Of a stretch of DNA of 34,722 bases, positions 17,025-24,433 are shown piece after piece (positions within the stretch are counted from its first letter, which is position 1; each line of letters begins with the position of its first letter). Under the pieces are notes generated by a model. It was not told the DNA's origin and did not search any database. It saw only the letters and a program-made list of their open reading frames with translations. Source of the stretch: a bacterium (GTDB lineage: Bacteria; SZUA-79; Acidulodesulfobacterales; Acidulodesulfobacteraceae); NCBI GenBank assembly GCA_021811805.1, contig JAKAQA010000004.1, positions 1-34,722 of the forward strand. The letters are read 5' to 3'. The translations under genes were made by a program, and so were the position numbers.

Positions 17025-17390
17025 ATGGATTCGAATAAAAAATTACCTATAATTATTTTATTTCTGTTATCCGCCTTTATGTTTATCGGCTTGCCGGGAT
17101 ATGTTTCGGCGGACGGACAAAATATGATGAAACCTTCACCGGGTTCTTATTTTTACGGCGGCATGATAAAGGATGTCCCGGCTTCGTCTATAACTTTTTA
17201 TAACGGGATAACCGTATATATTACAAGCGATACGAAGTGCGCGGCCCCGCCGGTTTCTTCTCCCGTTATTAAAAATACGGCGGATATTTCATGTTCCGAT
17301 TTAAAGAAAGGGGAGACCGTGAAAGTAGAGGCTGTTAAAAATTCCAGCGGAGAACTTGTCGCAATCCAGATTCAAGAAGTTTTTTATTAA
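17025..17390 (+). CDS. Small secreted protein, DUF5666-like
   Basis: 121 residues from ATG 17025, chosen over an upstream in-frame GTG (17007) because GGGAG lies 6 bases before the ATG. N-terminal signal peptide (hydrophobic 8-25, likely cut after YVSA), so periplasmic or exported. The mature ~90 residues contain SITFYNGITVYITSDTKC, CSDLKKGETVKVEAV and SGELVAIQIQ. That is a beta-rich pattern resembling the small DUF5666 domain, in which a hydrophobic strand, a DLKxGxxVxV turn and a final strand form an OB-like barrel. Two Cys could form a disulfide. It follows pilY1 by 71 bases and may be co-transcribed. Function unknown. Confidence 0.65.
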   Translation: MDSNKKLPIIILFLLSAFMFIGLPGYVSADGQNMMKPSPGSYFYGGMIKDVPASSITFYNGITVYITSDTKCAAPPVSSPVIKNTADISCSDLKKGETVKVEAVKNSSGELVAIQIQEVFY

Positions 17391-17449
17391 TTTGCGGTTG
17401 ACATAAAAATAATTTAGTGCTACCCTGCATTAAGGAGAAAAGGCTTGTT

Positions 17450-18184
17450 TTGGTATCAAATTTCTTTTTAAGTTTATACTGCTGGACGGTTATTTCGTTT
17501 TCAACCGTAATATTAGGCATACTTGCCGTTATAACTTCGTTTTTCGGCGAAAAGATTCCGCATAATATAGCAAAATTATGGGGAAAGGTAATATTAAAAG
17601 CCTGCATGATAAAAGTGAACGTCGCGGGCGCCGAAAATATATCCCCGCAAAAATCTTATATTATTACGTCAAACCACCAGAGTTATTTCGACATATTCGT
17701 TTTACTTGCTTCTCTTGACTTAAATTTTAAATTTATTGCAAAGGCGTCTCTTTTTAAAATACCTTTCCTTGGCCGCTCTATGAAAAGGCTCGGATATATT
17801 CCCATAGACAGGGAAAACTTGCGAAACGCTTTTAAAAGCGTAAGGAAATCCGCCGAACTCATTAAAAACAAAACCTCTATACTCATTTTTCCCGAAGGCA
17901 CGAGGTCTTTGGACGGAAAACTTTTAAGTTTTAAAAAAGGCGGGCTTAATATGTTTTTAAAACAGGATAATATAGCCGTCCTTCCCGTCGCTATCAAAGG
18001 CACGGTGAATATTTTAAGAAAAAACAGCCTGACTATACATACCGGTAAAACCGTAGAGCTTAAAATATTGAAACCCCTGTCTCCGGCTATTGAAAGCAAT
18101 AAGAAAGAAAAAGATAAAAAATATTGCGAAATGTTAATAGAAAAGGCGGAAAACCTTACTAAGGAAGCTATAGCCGGTATATAA
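17450..18184 (+). CDS. plsC: 1-acyl-sn-glycerol-3-phosphate acyltransferase family protein
   Basis: About 244 residues if read from TTG 17450 (AAGG 6 bases before, AAGGAG further up); the open frame extends to a GTG at 17417. Membrane-anchored N-terminus (two hydrophobic stretches, residues ~5-40). PlsC motifs: NHQSYFD (75-81, the NHX4D catalytic pair), a substrate-binding segment KRLGYIPIDR, FPEGTRSLDGKLLSFKKGG (about 148-166), and VLPVAIKGT. The enzyme transfers an acyl chain to lysophosphatidic acid at the inner membrane, the second step of phospholipid synthesis. A housekeeping gene, upstream of RNase J. Confidence 0.88.
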   Translation: MVSNFFLSLYCWTVISFSTVILGILAVITSFFGEKIPHNIAKLWGKVILKACMIKVNVAGAENISPQKSYIITSNHQSYFDIFVLLASLDLNFKFIAKASLFKIPFLGRSMKRLGYIPIDRENLRNAFKSVRKSAELIKNKTSILIFPEGTRSLDGKLLSFKKGGLNMFLKQDNIAVLPVAIKGTVNILRKNSLTIHTGKTVELKILKPLSPAIESNKKEKDKKYCEMLIEKAENLTKEAIAGI

Positions 18185-18283
18185 AATTGCCGAATTAATA
18201 ATTTAAAAAATAAAAAATTAAGTGTATAATTTATATTTATATATTAATTTTAACAAGGAGATTAAAGGATTAAATTTATTAAA

Positions 18284-19948
18284 ATGCTAAAATTAAAAGT
18301 TACACCCCTCGGGGGCTTGGGCGAAATCGGCCTCAATATGATGGTTTACGAGACCGAAAAAGACATTATCATAGTCGATTCCGGAATTATGTTTCCCGAG
18401 GACTATATGTTGGGGATAGATATGGTTATTCCCGACATAAGATATTTATACGACCCCGAAAAAAAGAAAAAGATTAAAGGCATTGTTATTACCCACGGGC
18501 ATGAAGACCATATAGGCGCCATACCTTATGTTTTAAGAGAGTTTAATATTCCGATATTCGGCACTCCGTTTACCCTTGGAATAATCGAAGAAAAATTAAA
18601 AGAACACGACCTGCCTTTTAAGGTGTCGCTTTTTACCGTTAAAACCGGCAGCTCTATAACCCTGGGCGATTTTGAAATCGAATTTATAAGAGTAGCCCAC
18701 TCGATAATCGACGGAGCAAGCCTTGCCATAAAAACGCCCGTCGGAACAATAATACATACCGGAGATTTTAAACTCGACCAGACCCTCGAAAAAAATGCCG
18801 TAACCGATATAAACAGGCTTGCCCATTACGGAGACAACGGAGTTTTAGCTTTATTTTCCGATTCTACCAATATAGAAAAAGAAGGATTTACGATATCGGA
18901 AAACGACATAAAAAAGACCTTCAGAAATATTTTCAGGGATAATAACGCAAGAATTATAGTGGCTTTATTTGCTTCGAATATACACAGGATTTCGGAACTT
19001 CTTTCGCTTGCCGCCGAATTTAATAAAAAGGTTATATTCAGCGGAAGAAGCCTTATGACATATACTAAAGTAGCAAGAAAATTAGGATATTTGAAAATTC
19101 CTGAGGATATTTTAATAGACGAGGAAACGATAGGCTATTATAAACCGGAAGAGCTTTTAATACTGACTACAGGTACTCAGGGCGAAACGATGTCCGCGCT
19201 TTCCAGAATTTCGGTTGACGACCACAAATATATAAAAATCAAGCCCAACGACCTCGTCTTAATGTCCTCGAAATTTATCCCTGGAAACGAGAAAGCCATA
19301 TCGAAAATAATAAATAATCTTTATAAAAGAGGGGCCGAAGTTTATTACGAAAATATATCCGAAATACACGTATCGGGACATGCAAGCAAAGAAGAGCTTA
19401 AATTTATGATAAATATAGTTAAACCTAAATATTTTATTCCGGTTCACGGAGAATTAAAACATTTATACCAGCATAAAAAACTTGCCGTTAATTCGGGAAT
19501 TCCGTCGGCAAACGTTTTTGTCCTAGAAAACGGGAACAGTCTTGAATTTAGCGGAGAATCCGAATGCGTCAGGGGCGCAGACGCTTATGCCGGCAGAATA
19601 TTCGTAGACGGGAAGGGAATAGGCGACGTCGGCGCTCATACCCTTAAAGAACGCGCCCACCTTTCCGAAAACGGAATGATTATAGTCCAGCTTGTCGTGG
19701 ATTCCAAGACGTCGGGCATAATTTCAGGCCCGGATATAGTTTCTAAGGGGTTCGTCTTCGAGGATTATTTTAAGGAATTAAACGGCGTTCTGTATAAATT
19801 AGTTATGAACGTCATAGAAGAAAATCAAAAACACGAAAACATAGATTGGGTAAAAGTTAAAGACGATATAAGAAAGGCTTTAAAGAAATATTTAAATAAG
19901 ACTATAGACAGGCATCCCTTTATTTTCCCGATGATTACCGAAATTTAA
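18284..19948 (+). CDS. rnj: Ribonuclease J
   Basis: 554 residues, the normal length for RNase J. It has a metallo-beta-lactamase fold with the HGHEDH zinc motif (71-76), HTGDFKLD, FSDSTN, the beta-CASP region (GTQGE, SSKFIPGNE) and late motifs SGHAS and VHGE, plus a C-terminal domain ending RHPFIFPMITEI. It performs 5'-to-3' exonucleolytic and endonucleolytic RNA decay and maturation in the cytoplasm. A TATAAT at 18225-18230 may be its -10 box. The ribosome site is diffuse (AAGGAG and AAAGGAT 13-23 bases before ATG 18284). Monocistronic. Confidence 0.95.
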   Translation: MLKLKVTPLGGLGEIGLNMMVYETEKDIIIVDSGIMFPEDYMLGIDMVIPDIRYLYDPEKKKKIKGIVITHGHEDHIGAIPYVLREFNIPIFGTPFTLGIIEEKLKEHDLPFKVSLFTVKTGSSITLGDFEIEFIRVAHSIIDGASLAIKTPVGTIIHTGDFKLDQTLEKNAVTDINRLAHYGDNGVLALFSDSTNIEKEGFTISENDIKKTFRNIFRDNNARIIVALFASNIHRISELLSLAAEFNKKVIFSGRSLMTYTKVARKLGYLKIPEDILIDEETIGYYKPEELLILTTGTQGETMSALSRISVDDHKYIKIKPNDLVLMSSKFIPGNEKAISKIINNLYKRGAEVYYENISEIHVSGHASKEELKFMINIVKPKYFIPVHGELKHLYQHKKLAVNSGIPSANVFVLENGNSLEFSGESECVRGADAYAGRIFVDGKGIGDVGAHTLKERAHLSENGMIIVQLVVDSKTSGIISGPDIVSKGFVFEDYFKELNGVLYKLVMNVIEENQKHENIDWVKVKDDIRKALKKYLNKTIDRHPFIFPMITEI

Positions 19949-20001
19949 TTTATAGCGTAAAAATAATTTTTTGTTTTTATTATGATATACTTTATTTAAC
20001 G

Positions 20002-20028
20002 TTGATAATTATTAAAGATAATTATCAA
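20002..20028. promoter_or_regulatory. Palindromic, directly repeated operator-like site upstream of the lysine-rich peptide
   Basis: TTGATAATTAT (20002-20012) and ATAATTATCAA (20018-20028) are an 11-bp perfect inverted repeat with a 5-nt centre. The same DNA is also two adjacent 13-bp direct repeats, GATAATTATTAAA (20004-20016) and GATAATTATCAAA (20017-20029). GATAAT-rich symmetry of this kind recalls Fur-family boxes. A TATACT (19986-19991) just upstream could be the -10 box, but its -35 is poor. Confidence 0.5.
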
Positions 20029-20069
20029 ATATACCGTTTAATTAATAAAAGGTAACGGAGGTGATTAAA

Positions 20070-20138
20070 ATGGCATGCGCTTCTAAAAAATCCGCTTCGA
20101 CGTCTAAAAGCAAACCTGCAAAAGCAAAAAGCAAATAA
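20070..20138 (+). CDS. 22-residue lysine-rich peptide
   Basis: ATG 20070 has an excellent Shine-Dalgarno, GGAGGTGA (20057-20064), 5 bases upstream, and the frame closes with TAA at 20136. The peptide starts MACASKKSAS and ends KPAKAKSK: eight Lys, no acidic residues, one Cys (position 3), low-complexity Ala/Ser/Lys. An isolated unit: preceded by the palindromic site at 20002-20028 and followed 28 bases later by a 16-bp-stem terminator. The composition resembles histone H1-like tails, suggesting nucleic-acid binding, but the role is unknown. Alternatively it could be the readable part of a small regulatory RNA. Confidence 0.65.
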   Translation: MACASKKSASTSKSKPAKAKSK

Positions 20139-20165
20139 GGAAAGGTTGCGCTTTTTAGATTATCT

Positions 20166-20208
20166 ATCGGCAAAACGCTTTTATTAAAATTTAAAGCGTT
20201 TTGCCGAT
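20166..20208. terminator. Bidirectional terminator, 16-bp stem
   Basis: ATCGGCAAAACGCTTT (20166-20181) pairs perfectly with AAAGCGTTTTGCCGAT (20193-20208) around an 11-nt loop. The plus-strand side is followed by ATTATTTTATT. It closes the lysine-rich peptide unit and sits 6 bases past the stop of the convergent gene at 20215. Confidence 0.75.
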
Positions 20209-20214
20209 ATTATT

Positions 20215-20478
20215 TTATTCATCGTCGTTGTTTTCATTATTTCCGCCAGTTTCGCCGCCGCCGGTTTTAGACCTGCGTTCTTTCGTTTTTGCGATTCTGT
20301 CGTCGATTCTTTTAACGAAACCGTTGAAAACACCTTCTATAGCAAAGATTAATTCTTTATTTGCATTGCCTAAATGTTCTACCACATCTACGGGAATTCT
20401 GTCGTATATCCCATCCACGATTTTGTGCCTTAATTCCGACCTTTTTTCTCTAAAAGATTTTTCTTCTTTTAAAAGCAT
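20215..20478 (-). CDS. Small hypothetical charged protein
   Basis: 87 residues, not recognised. A strong GGGAGG lies before ATG 20478. The N-terminal ~65 residues are predicted mostly helical and amphipathic (KEEKSFREKRSELRHKIVDG, then VVEHLGNANKELIFAIEGVFNGFVKRIDDRI). The C-terminal tail is basic, then Gly/Asn/acidic (GGGETGGNNENNDDE) and likely disordered. No signal or membrane segment. Its 3' end faces the lysine-rich peptide gene across a shared terminator. The opposite-strand frame here (20201-20518) is a shadow with no ribosome site. It could be a small structural or DNA-associated helical protein; no function is assigned. Confidence 0.6.
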   Translation of the reverse strand: MLLKEEKSFREKRSELRHKIVDGIYDRIPVDVVEHLGNANKELIFAIEGVFNGFVKRIDDRIAKTKERRSKTGGGETGGNNENNDDE

Positions 20479-20570
20479 CTTGACCTCCCTTACCGAATAT
20501 CTTAGTGTTTATAAATAAATTTAAGTTCCTTTTATTTAATTATAAACCTATTAGCGCTAAAATTCAAATT

Positions 20571-21398
20571 TTAATCGGAGTACTTCTTGCCTATTTCATA
20601 TCCTAATTTTCCCGAAATCGCGTTGCTTGCTTCAACGGTAAGAGGGATAATAACGTTTTTAAGTTTTTCCGGAGTCGTTCTTATTACCGGGGCGGAAACC
20701 GATATGCCTCCGATGATATGGGTGGTGTAATCTCTCAAGGGAGCGCCGATGCATATAATGCCTTCGTCGAGCTCTTCATTGTCTATCGCGTATCCCTGGC
20801 GTTTTACCTTCTCTAATTCTTTAAACAGGCTTTCCTTATCCGTTATGGTATTTTTAGTAAAAGGGGTAAGTTTTTCCGGCAAAAGTCTTTCTACGTTTTC
20901 TTTCGGTTCGAAAGCAATTTGAGATTTTCCTATAGCGGTAGCATAAACGGGAAGCATATTACCTACCCTGGAAGCGACTTTTAAAACCTGTTCTGCTTCT
21001 ACTATATCGAGATAAATTACTTTCTTTTCTCTTATGACTCCGACGTATGCGGATTCTTTTAACTTATCGACCAATTCCTTAAGAACGGGTTTGGCTATGC
21101 TCAACAGCCTTAAATGATGGATAAAAGACTGTCCAAGCTCAAGGCTTTTCAAGCCTAAGCGGTAATTTTCGGTAAACGCGTCCTGCTCGATATATCCCAT
21201 ATATTCCAATGTGGCAAGAAGCCTGAAAATTTTATTTTTATGAAGCTTGAGAATTTTACTGAGTTCGCTTACGCCAAGCTCCGGCTTTTCGCCTTTAAAG
21301 GCTTCTAAAAGGTCGAGAGAATTTAAAACCGTTTTAATAAGGTAATTCGTTTTATCTTTTTTTTTGCCGGCGGGTTCCTTTTTATTTTTAGTCTGCAT
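20571..21398 (-). CDS. IclR-family transcriptional regulator
   Basis: 275 residues from ATG 21398, chosen over an upstream frame start at 21476 because AAAGGTG lies 5 bases before it and the added 26 residues are non-conserved. Winged helix-turn-helix: LNSLDLLEAFKGEKPELGVSELSKILKLHKNKIFRLLATLEYMGYIEQD, then YRLGLKSLELG. The C-terminal IclR effector domain includes VYATAIGKSQIAF, GYAIDNEELDEGIICIGAPLRD and IIGGISVSAPV, which usually binds a small organic acid. The N-terminus is Lys-rich (KNKKEPAGKKKDK). It is divergent from the diguanylate cyclase gene, with 155 bases between starts, so it may control that gene or itself; no metabolic target gene is adjacent. Confidence 0.88.
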   Translation of the reverse strand: MQTKNKKEPAGKKKDKTNYLIKTVLNSLDLLEAFKGEKPELGVSELSKILKLHKNKIFRLLATLEYMGYIEQDAFTENYRLGLKSLELGQSFIHHLRLLSIAKPVLKELVDKLKESAYVGVIREKKVIYLDIVEAEQVLKVASRVGNMLPVYATAIGKSQIAFEPKENVERLLPEKLTPFTKNTITDKESLFKELEKVKRQGYAIDNEELDEGIICIGAPLRDYTTHIIGGISVSAPVIRTTPEKLKNVIIPLTVEASNAISGKLGYEIGKKYSD

Positions 21399-21499
21399 TT
21401 TTGCACCTTTAATTTTAAAATTATAATTCAATTTCAACTTTAAATTAATTTTACATAAATAAAAAGTAAAATGCAATTTTTAAAGATAAAAATTTGGAG

Positions 21500-21505
21500 T
21501 ATAAT
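21500..21505 (+). promoter_or_regulatory. Candidate -10 box of the diguanylate cyclase gene
   Basis: TATAAT, 48 bases before ATG 21554, lies in the IclR-divergent region. The -35 region (around 21477-21482, TTTTTA) is poor, which would fit an activated promoter. Confidence 0.35.
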
Positions 21506-21553
21506 TAAATATAAAAACACCGTTTTAATTTTTAAATATCAAAATATTTTAAA

Positions 21554-23056
21554 ATGAATATAAAAACATTAAAATTCAAAATTTTATCGCTTTTTTCCGT
21601 TTCTTACCTGATAATATTTTTAGTTGTACTCGGCTTTCTGATAGTAAGAATTAAATATTTTAATTTCTTTTATTTTTCGCTGTTAAGATATTATGCCCCG
21701 CTCTTTACCATACTAATTATTATCGTTATATCTTTGTTTTCGGTTTATATAATTTTAAAAAGAATTTTTATCCATCCCCTCGAAGATTTATTATTTAATA
21801 TTAAAAAAATAGACGTTAAAAATCCGAATAAAATAGATTTAACCGAAAAATACCGGAAAGCAGGCGATGAATTTTACGAATTTGCGCAGGCGATTACGGT
21901 TTTAAATAATACTATCATTAAAAAGCAGGAAGAAAATAATCTTGTTATCGCCCGTCTCGAGAATTCTAATAAAAAGCTCAACCTCTTGAACGAACTGTCC
22001 TATAAATTATCCATGGTTTTTACGCTTGAATATGCCATAAAAACATTCGCGGAAGGAATTTATTCCATAAAAAAAGACGGCGGAGGCGGGGTGGATTCTC
22101 TGCATATAAACATATTCGATACCGTTAACAGGAAAACGGTTACTTCTTTGATTTACAGCGGAAATGAAAACAAGGCGAACGAAAACAAGACGGTTGAAGT
22201 TCCGGCTTCGGAAAAGTCAGGTAAAATTATCGTGACTACTAACAATATTGATTACGAAGATTATCTGTCGAACTGCAGGCTTTTAATAAACGACTGTAAA
22301 AATAAAAACTGCGGCGGAACGGTCGATAACTGCGAGTTTCGCGGTACGGCCGGGAGTTACAAATGTTTTTGCCTTAAAATCAGCGACGAGGCCGCGGGGA
22401 CCGTTTCGATAGATTCGGAAGATAAAGATTTCTTTACGCAGGAAATGACGGACCTGATAAAGGAGATAATCAATATAGCTTCGCCGGTGTTCGCAAAACT
22501 TATATTGATAGAAACAAACAAAGAGCTTGCGATTACCGATTCTTTGACCGGAATATACAATAGAAGGTTTATGTATGAATTCGCGAAAAGGGAAATCGTC
22601 AGGGCGCACAGGAATTCGGCCGGCCTTTCCTTTGCCGTATTGGATATCGATAAATTCAAAAATATAAACGATAATTACGGCCATCATATCGGAGACGTCA
22701 TGCTGGCGAAATTTACCAGCGATTTGAAAAATGTTTTAATGCGAAAGCAGGATATTATAACAAGGTACGGCGGAGACGAATTCGTTATGATACTGCCGGA
22801 TACGGATAAAGAAAATGCCTTTAATTTAATGGAAAAATTGAGAATTTATATAAAGAACAAAATATATAATTTTGAAGACAATTTAAATTTAAATATTACG
22901 GTATCCATAGGGGTTTCGAGTTTGAGGTCCATGCCGGACGGCAAAAGCATAAAAAATAACGGAGACCCGGACGATATTTTAAACAGTCTTTTGAAGATTG
23001 CGGACGATAATTTATACAGAGCCAAGAACACTGGAAGAAACAAAGTAGAGGGATAA
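21554..23056 (+). CDS. Membrane diguanylate cyclase with a cysteine-rich GAF-like sensor region
   Basis: 500 residues. Two membrane helices (about 11-31 and 44-68) with a very short external loop, a HAMP-like/linker helix (70-150), a sensor region (about 150-320) and a GGDEF domain (325-500). The active site RYGGDEF is intact (GGDEF 406-410). The product-inhibition I-site RKQD (397-400) precedes it at the canonical 5-residue spacing. It should make cyclic di-GMP from two GTP at the inner membrane. The sensor region holds six Cys in 33 residues (241, 248, 253, 260, 271, 273), unusual for a GAF domain and suggestive of metal, Fe-S or disulfide sensing. Divergent from an IclR regulator; 51 bases before amrS. 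ATG 21554 has no clear Shine-Dalgarno. Confidence 0.88.
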   Translation: MNIKTLKFKILSLFSVSYLIIFLVVLGFLIVRIKYFNFFYFSLLRYYAPLFTILIIIVISLFSVYIILKRIFIHPLEDLLFNIKKIDVKNPNKIDLTEKYRKAGDEFYEFAQAITVLNNTIIKKQEENNLVIARLENSNKKLNLLNELSYKLSMVFTLEYAIKTFAEGIYSIKKDGGGGVDSLHINIFDTVNRKTVTSLIYSGNENKANENKTVEVPASEKSGKIIVTTNNIDYEDYLSNCRLLINDCKNKNCGGTVDNCEFRGTAGSYKCFCLKISDEAAGTVSIDSEDKDFFTQEMTDLIKEIINIASPVFAKLILIETNKELAITDSLTGIYNRRFMYEFAKREIVRAHRNSAGLSFAVLDIDKFKNINDNYGHHIGDVMLAKFTSDLKNVLMRKQDIITRYGGDEFVMILPDTDKENAFNLMEKLRIYIKNKIYNFEDNLNLNITVSIGVSSLRSMPDGKSIKNNGDPDDILNSLLKIADDNLYRAKNTGRNKVEG

Positions 23057-23107
23057 GGTTAAGGTAAAGGGCTAACCGGTTGCATATAGAAAAGGAGAAT
23101 AAATAAA

Positions 23108-24154
23108 ATGAAAGCTATAAGACTTTTTAATAAAGAGGATGAATATACGCAGTGTCTTATTTGCGCCCATAAGTGCAGGATTAAGGACGGCAAATTAGGA
23201 GTATGCAAAACCATTACAAATAAAGGCGGGGTTCTGTACAGTATAAATTACGGAATTTTAGTCGCACAAAGCGTTGACCCTATAGAAAAAAAGCCGCTTT
23301 TTCATTTTATGCCGGGTACTTTTTCATATTCCATCGCTTCGCCCGGGTGTAATTTCAGGTGCTTAGGATGCCAAAACGCCGATATATCGCAAAGTTACCG
23401 GGACGAAAATTACGAGGTTTACCTCGAATATTTTAAGGGATTAAAACAAACGCCGCCGGAAGAAGTCGTAGAAAACGCTTTAAAAGCAAACTGCCGGTCT
23501 ATTTCATATACTTACACCGACCCTGCGGTTTTCTTCGATTACAGCTTGGACGTTATGGAGCTTGCGCACAAGAAAGGCTTAAAAAATGTTTTCGTTACAA
23601 ACGGCTATTATACGGAAGAATCGATAAATGCCGCTAAAGGGCTTTTGGATGCGGCAAACGTCGATATAAAATTTTTTAACGACGCAAGTTATAGAAAAAT
23701 ATGCGGGGGAAGGCTCGAGCCTGTCCTGGAAACGGTAAAGCTGTTTTATAAAAACGGCGTTCATTTAGAACTGACCACCCTTTTAATAGACGAATATAAT
23801 AACAACGACGAAGAAATTAAAAAAATAGCGGATTTTATCGTCTCCGTAGATTCAAACCTGCCGTGGCATATTTCGCGGTTTTTTCCTTTGTATAAGATGC
23901 AGGACGGACATATTACGGCGGAAAAAACCATAGTAAACGCCTATAACATCGGAAAGGAGGCGGGATTGAAATATATTTACGCGGGAAATATCCGGTTGGA
24001 AGGCTATGAAGATACGCGCTGTCCGTCATGCGGGAAACTTTTAATAAAGAGGCAGGGTTATAATATTCTGGAAAATAACGTGATTAAAGGGGCAGGCGGA
24101 GCGGGCGAAGGCATATGCAAGTTCTGCGGATATAAAATTTACGGGGTTTTTTAA
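23108..24154 (+). CDS. amrS: AmmeMemoRadiSam-system radical SAM enzyme
   Basis: 348 residues. The N-terminal CLICAHKC (16-23) and C33 form a metal-binding-like cluster. The radical SAM motif CNFRCLGC has C81, C85 and C88 (CX3CX2C) for a 4Fe-4S cluster that cleaves S-adenosylmethionine; then SYTYTDP and a PWHISRFFPLYKM segment typical of AmrS. The C-terminus has a zinc-ribbon-like RCPSCGKLL and CKFCGYKI. The family is usually found with AmrA/AmrB partners; none is in this window, so the substrate stays unknown. AAGGAG lies 10 bases before ATG 23108. It ends just before tRNA-Gln, the last core gene before the integrated element. Confidence 0.9.
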   Translation: MKAIRLFNKEDEYTQCLICAHKCRIKDGKLGVCKTITNKGGVLYSINYGILVAQSVDPIEKKPLFHFMPGTFSYSIASPGCNFRCLGCQNADISQSYRDENYEVYLEYFKGLKQTPPEEVVENALKANCRSISYTYTDPAVFFDYSLDVMELAHKKGLKNVFVTNGYYTEESINAAKGLLDAANVDIKFFNDASYRKICGGRLEPVLETVKLFYKNGVHLELTTLLIDEYNNNDEEIKKIADFIVSVDSNLPWHISRFFPLYKMQDGHITAEKTIVNAYNIGKEAGLKYIYAGNIRLEGYEDTRCPSCGKLLIKRQGYNILENNVIKGAGGAGEGICKFCGYKIYGVF

Positions 24155-24161
24155 AATTTTC

Positions 24162-24191
24162 TTGAATTGAGGCGCCGCAATATTATATAAT
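24162..24191 (+). promoter_or_regulatory. Promoter of tRNA-Gln
   Basis: -35 TTGAAT (24162-24167), an 18-bp spacer, and a perfect -10 TATAAT (24186-24191). Transcription would start near 24198, about 22 bases before the mature tRNA 5' end. Confidence 0.7.
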
Positions 24192-24219
24192 CATAAATCA
24201 AGTTATTCATTCCATTCAT

Positions 24220-24293
24220 TGGGGGATCGTCTAGCGGCAGGACCTGGGACTCTGACTCCCATTACGGAGGTTCGAATCCTTCTCCCCCAGCCA
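24220..24293 (+). tRNA. tRNA-Gln (anticodon CUG)
   Basis: A 74-nt cloverleaf with acceptor TGGGGGA (24220-24226) paired to TCCCCCA (24283-24289), discriminator G and an encoded CCA (24291-24293). The anticodon arm is TGGGA-CTCTGAC-TCCCA, giving anticodon CTG, which reads CAG (Gln). The T arm is GGAGG-TTCGAAT-CCTTC. The D arm contains TCTAGCGGCAGGA. An integrase gene starts 140 bases downstream, so its 3' part is a probable attachment site. Confidence 0.95.
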
Positions 24294-24334
24294 TTTAAAG
24301 CTACAGTATTTAAGCCTTTCCAGCTATTTTATTC

Positions 24335-24364
24335 TTGACTTTAATATGAATTAAAATGTAAAAT
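24335..24364 (+). promoter_or_regulatory. Candidate promoter of the integrase gene
   Basis: -35 TTGACT (24335-24340), an 18-bp spacer, and -10 TAAAAT (24359-24364), 70 bases before the integrase ATG. Confidence 0.45.
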
Positions 24365-24433
24365 TATGTATGAAAATGAGGCAAAATGCAAAAATTTTAC
24401 TACTCATTTACTACCCTTAGGGGATTAAAATAA

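Noticed and set aside
20004-20029. Firm Fur box
   Set aside because: The GATAAT symmetry fits loosely, but the spacing is not the standard 19-bp box and no iron gene is adjacent; kept only as an operator-like site.
20201-20518. 105-codon plus-strand frame opposite the small hypothetical gene
   Set aside because: Low-complexity Ser/Leu/Phe composition and no ribosome site; it is the shadow of the minus-strand gene, which has a strong GGGAGG.
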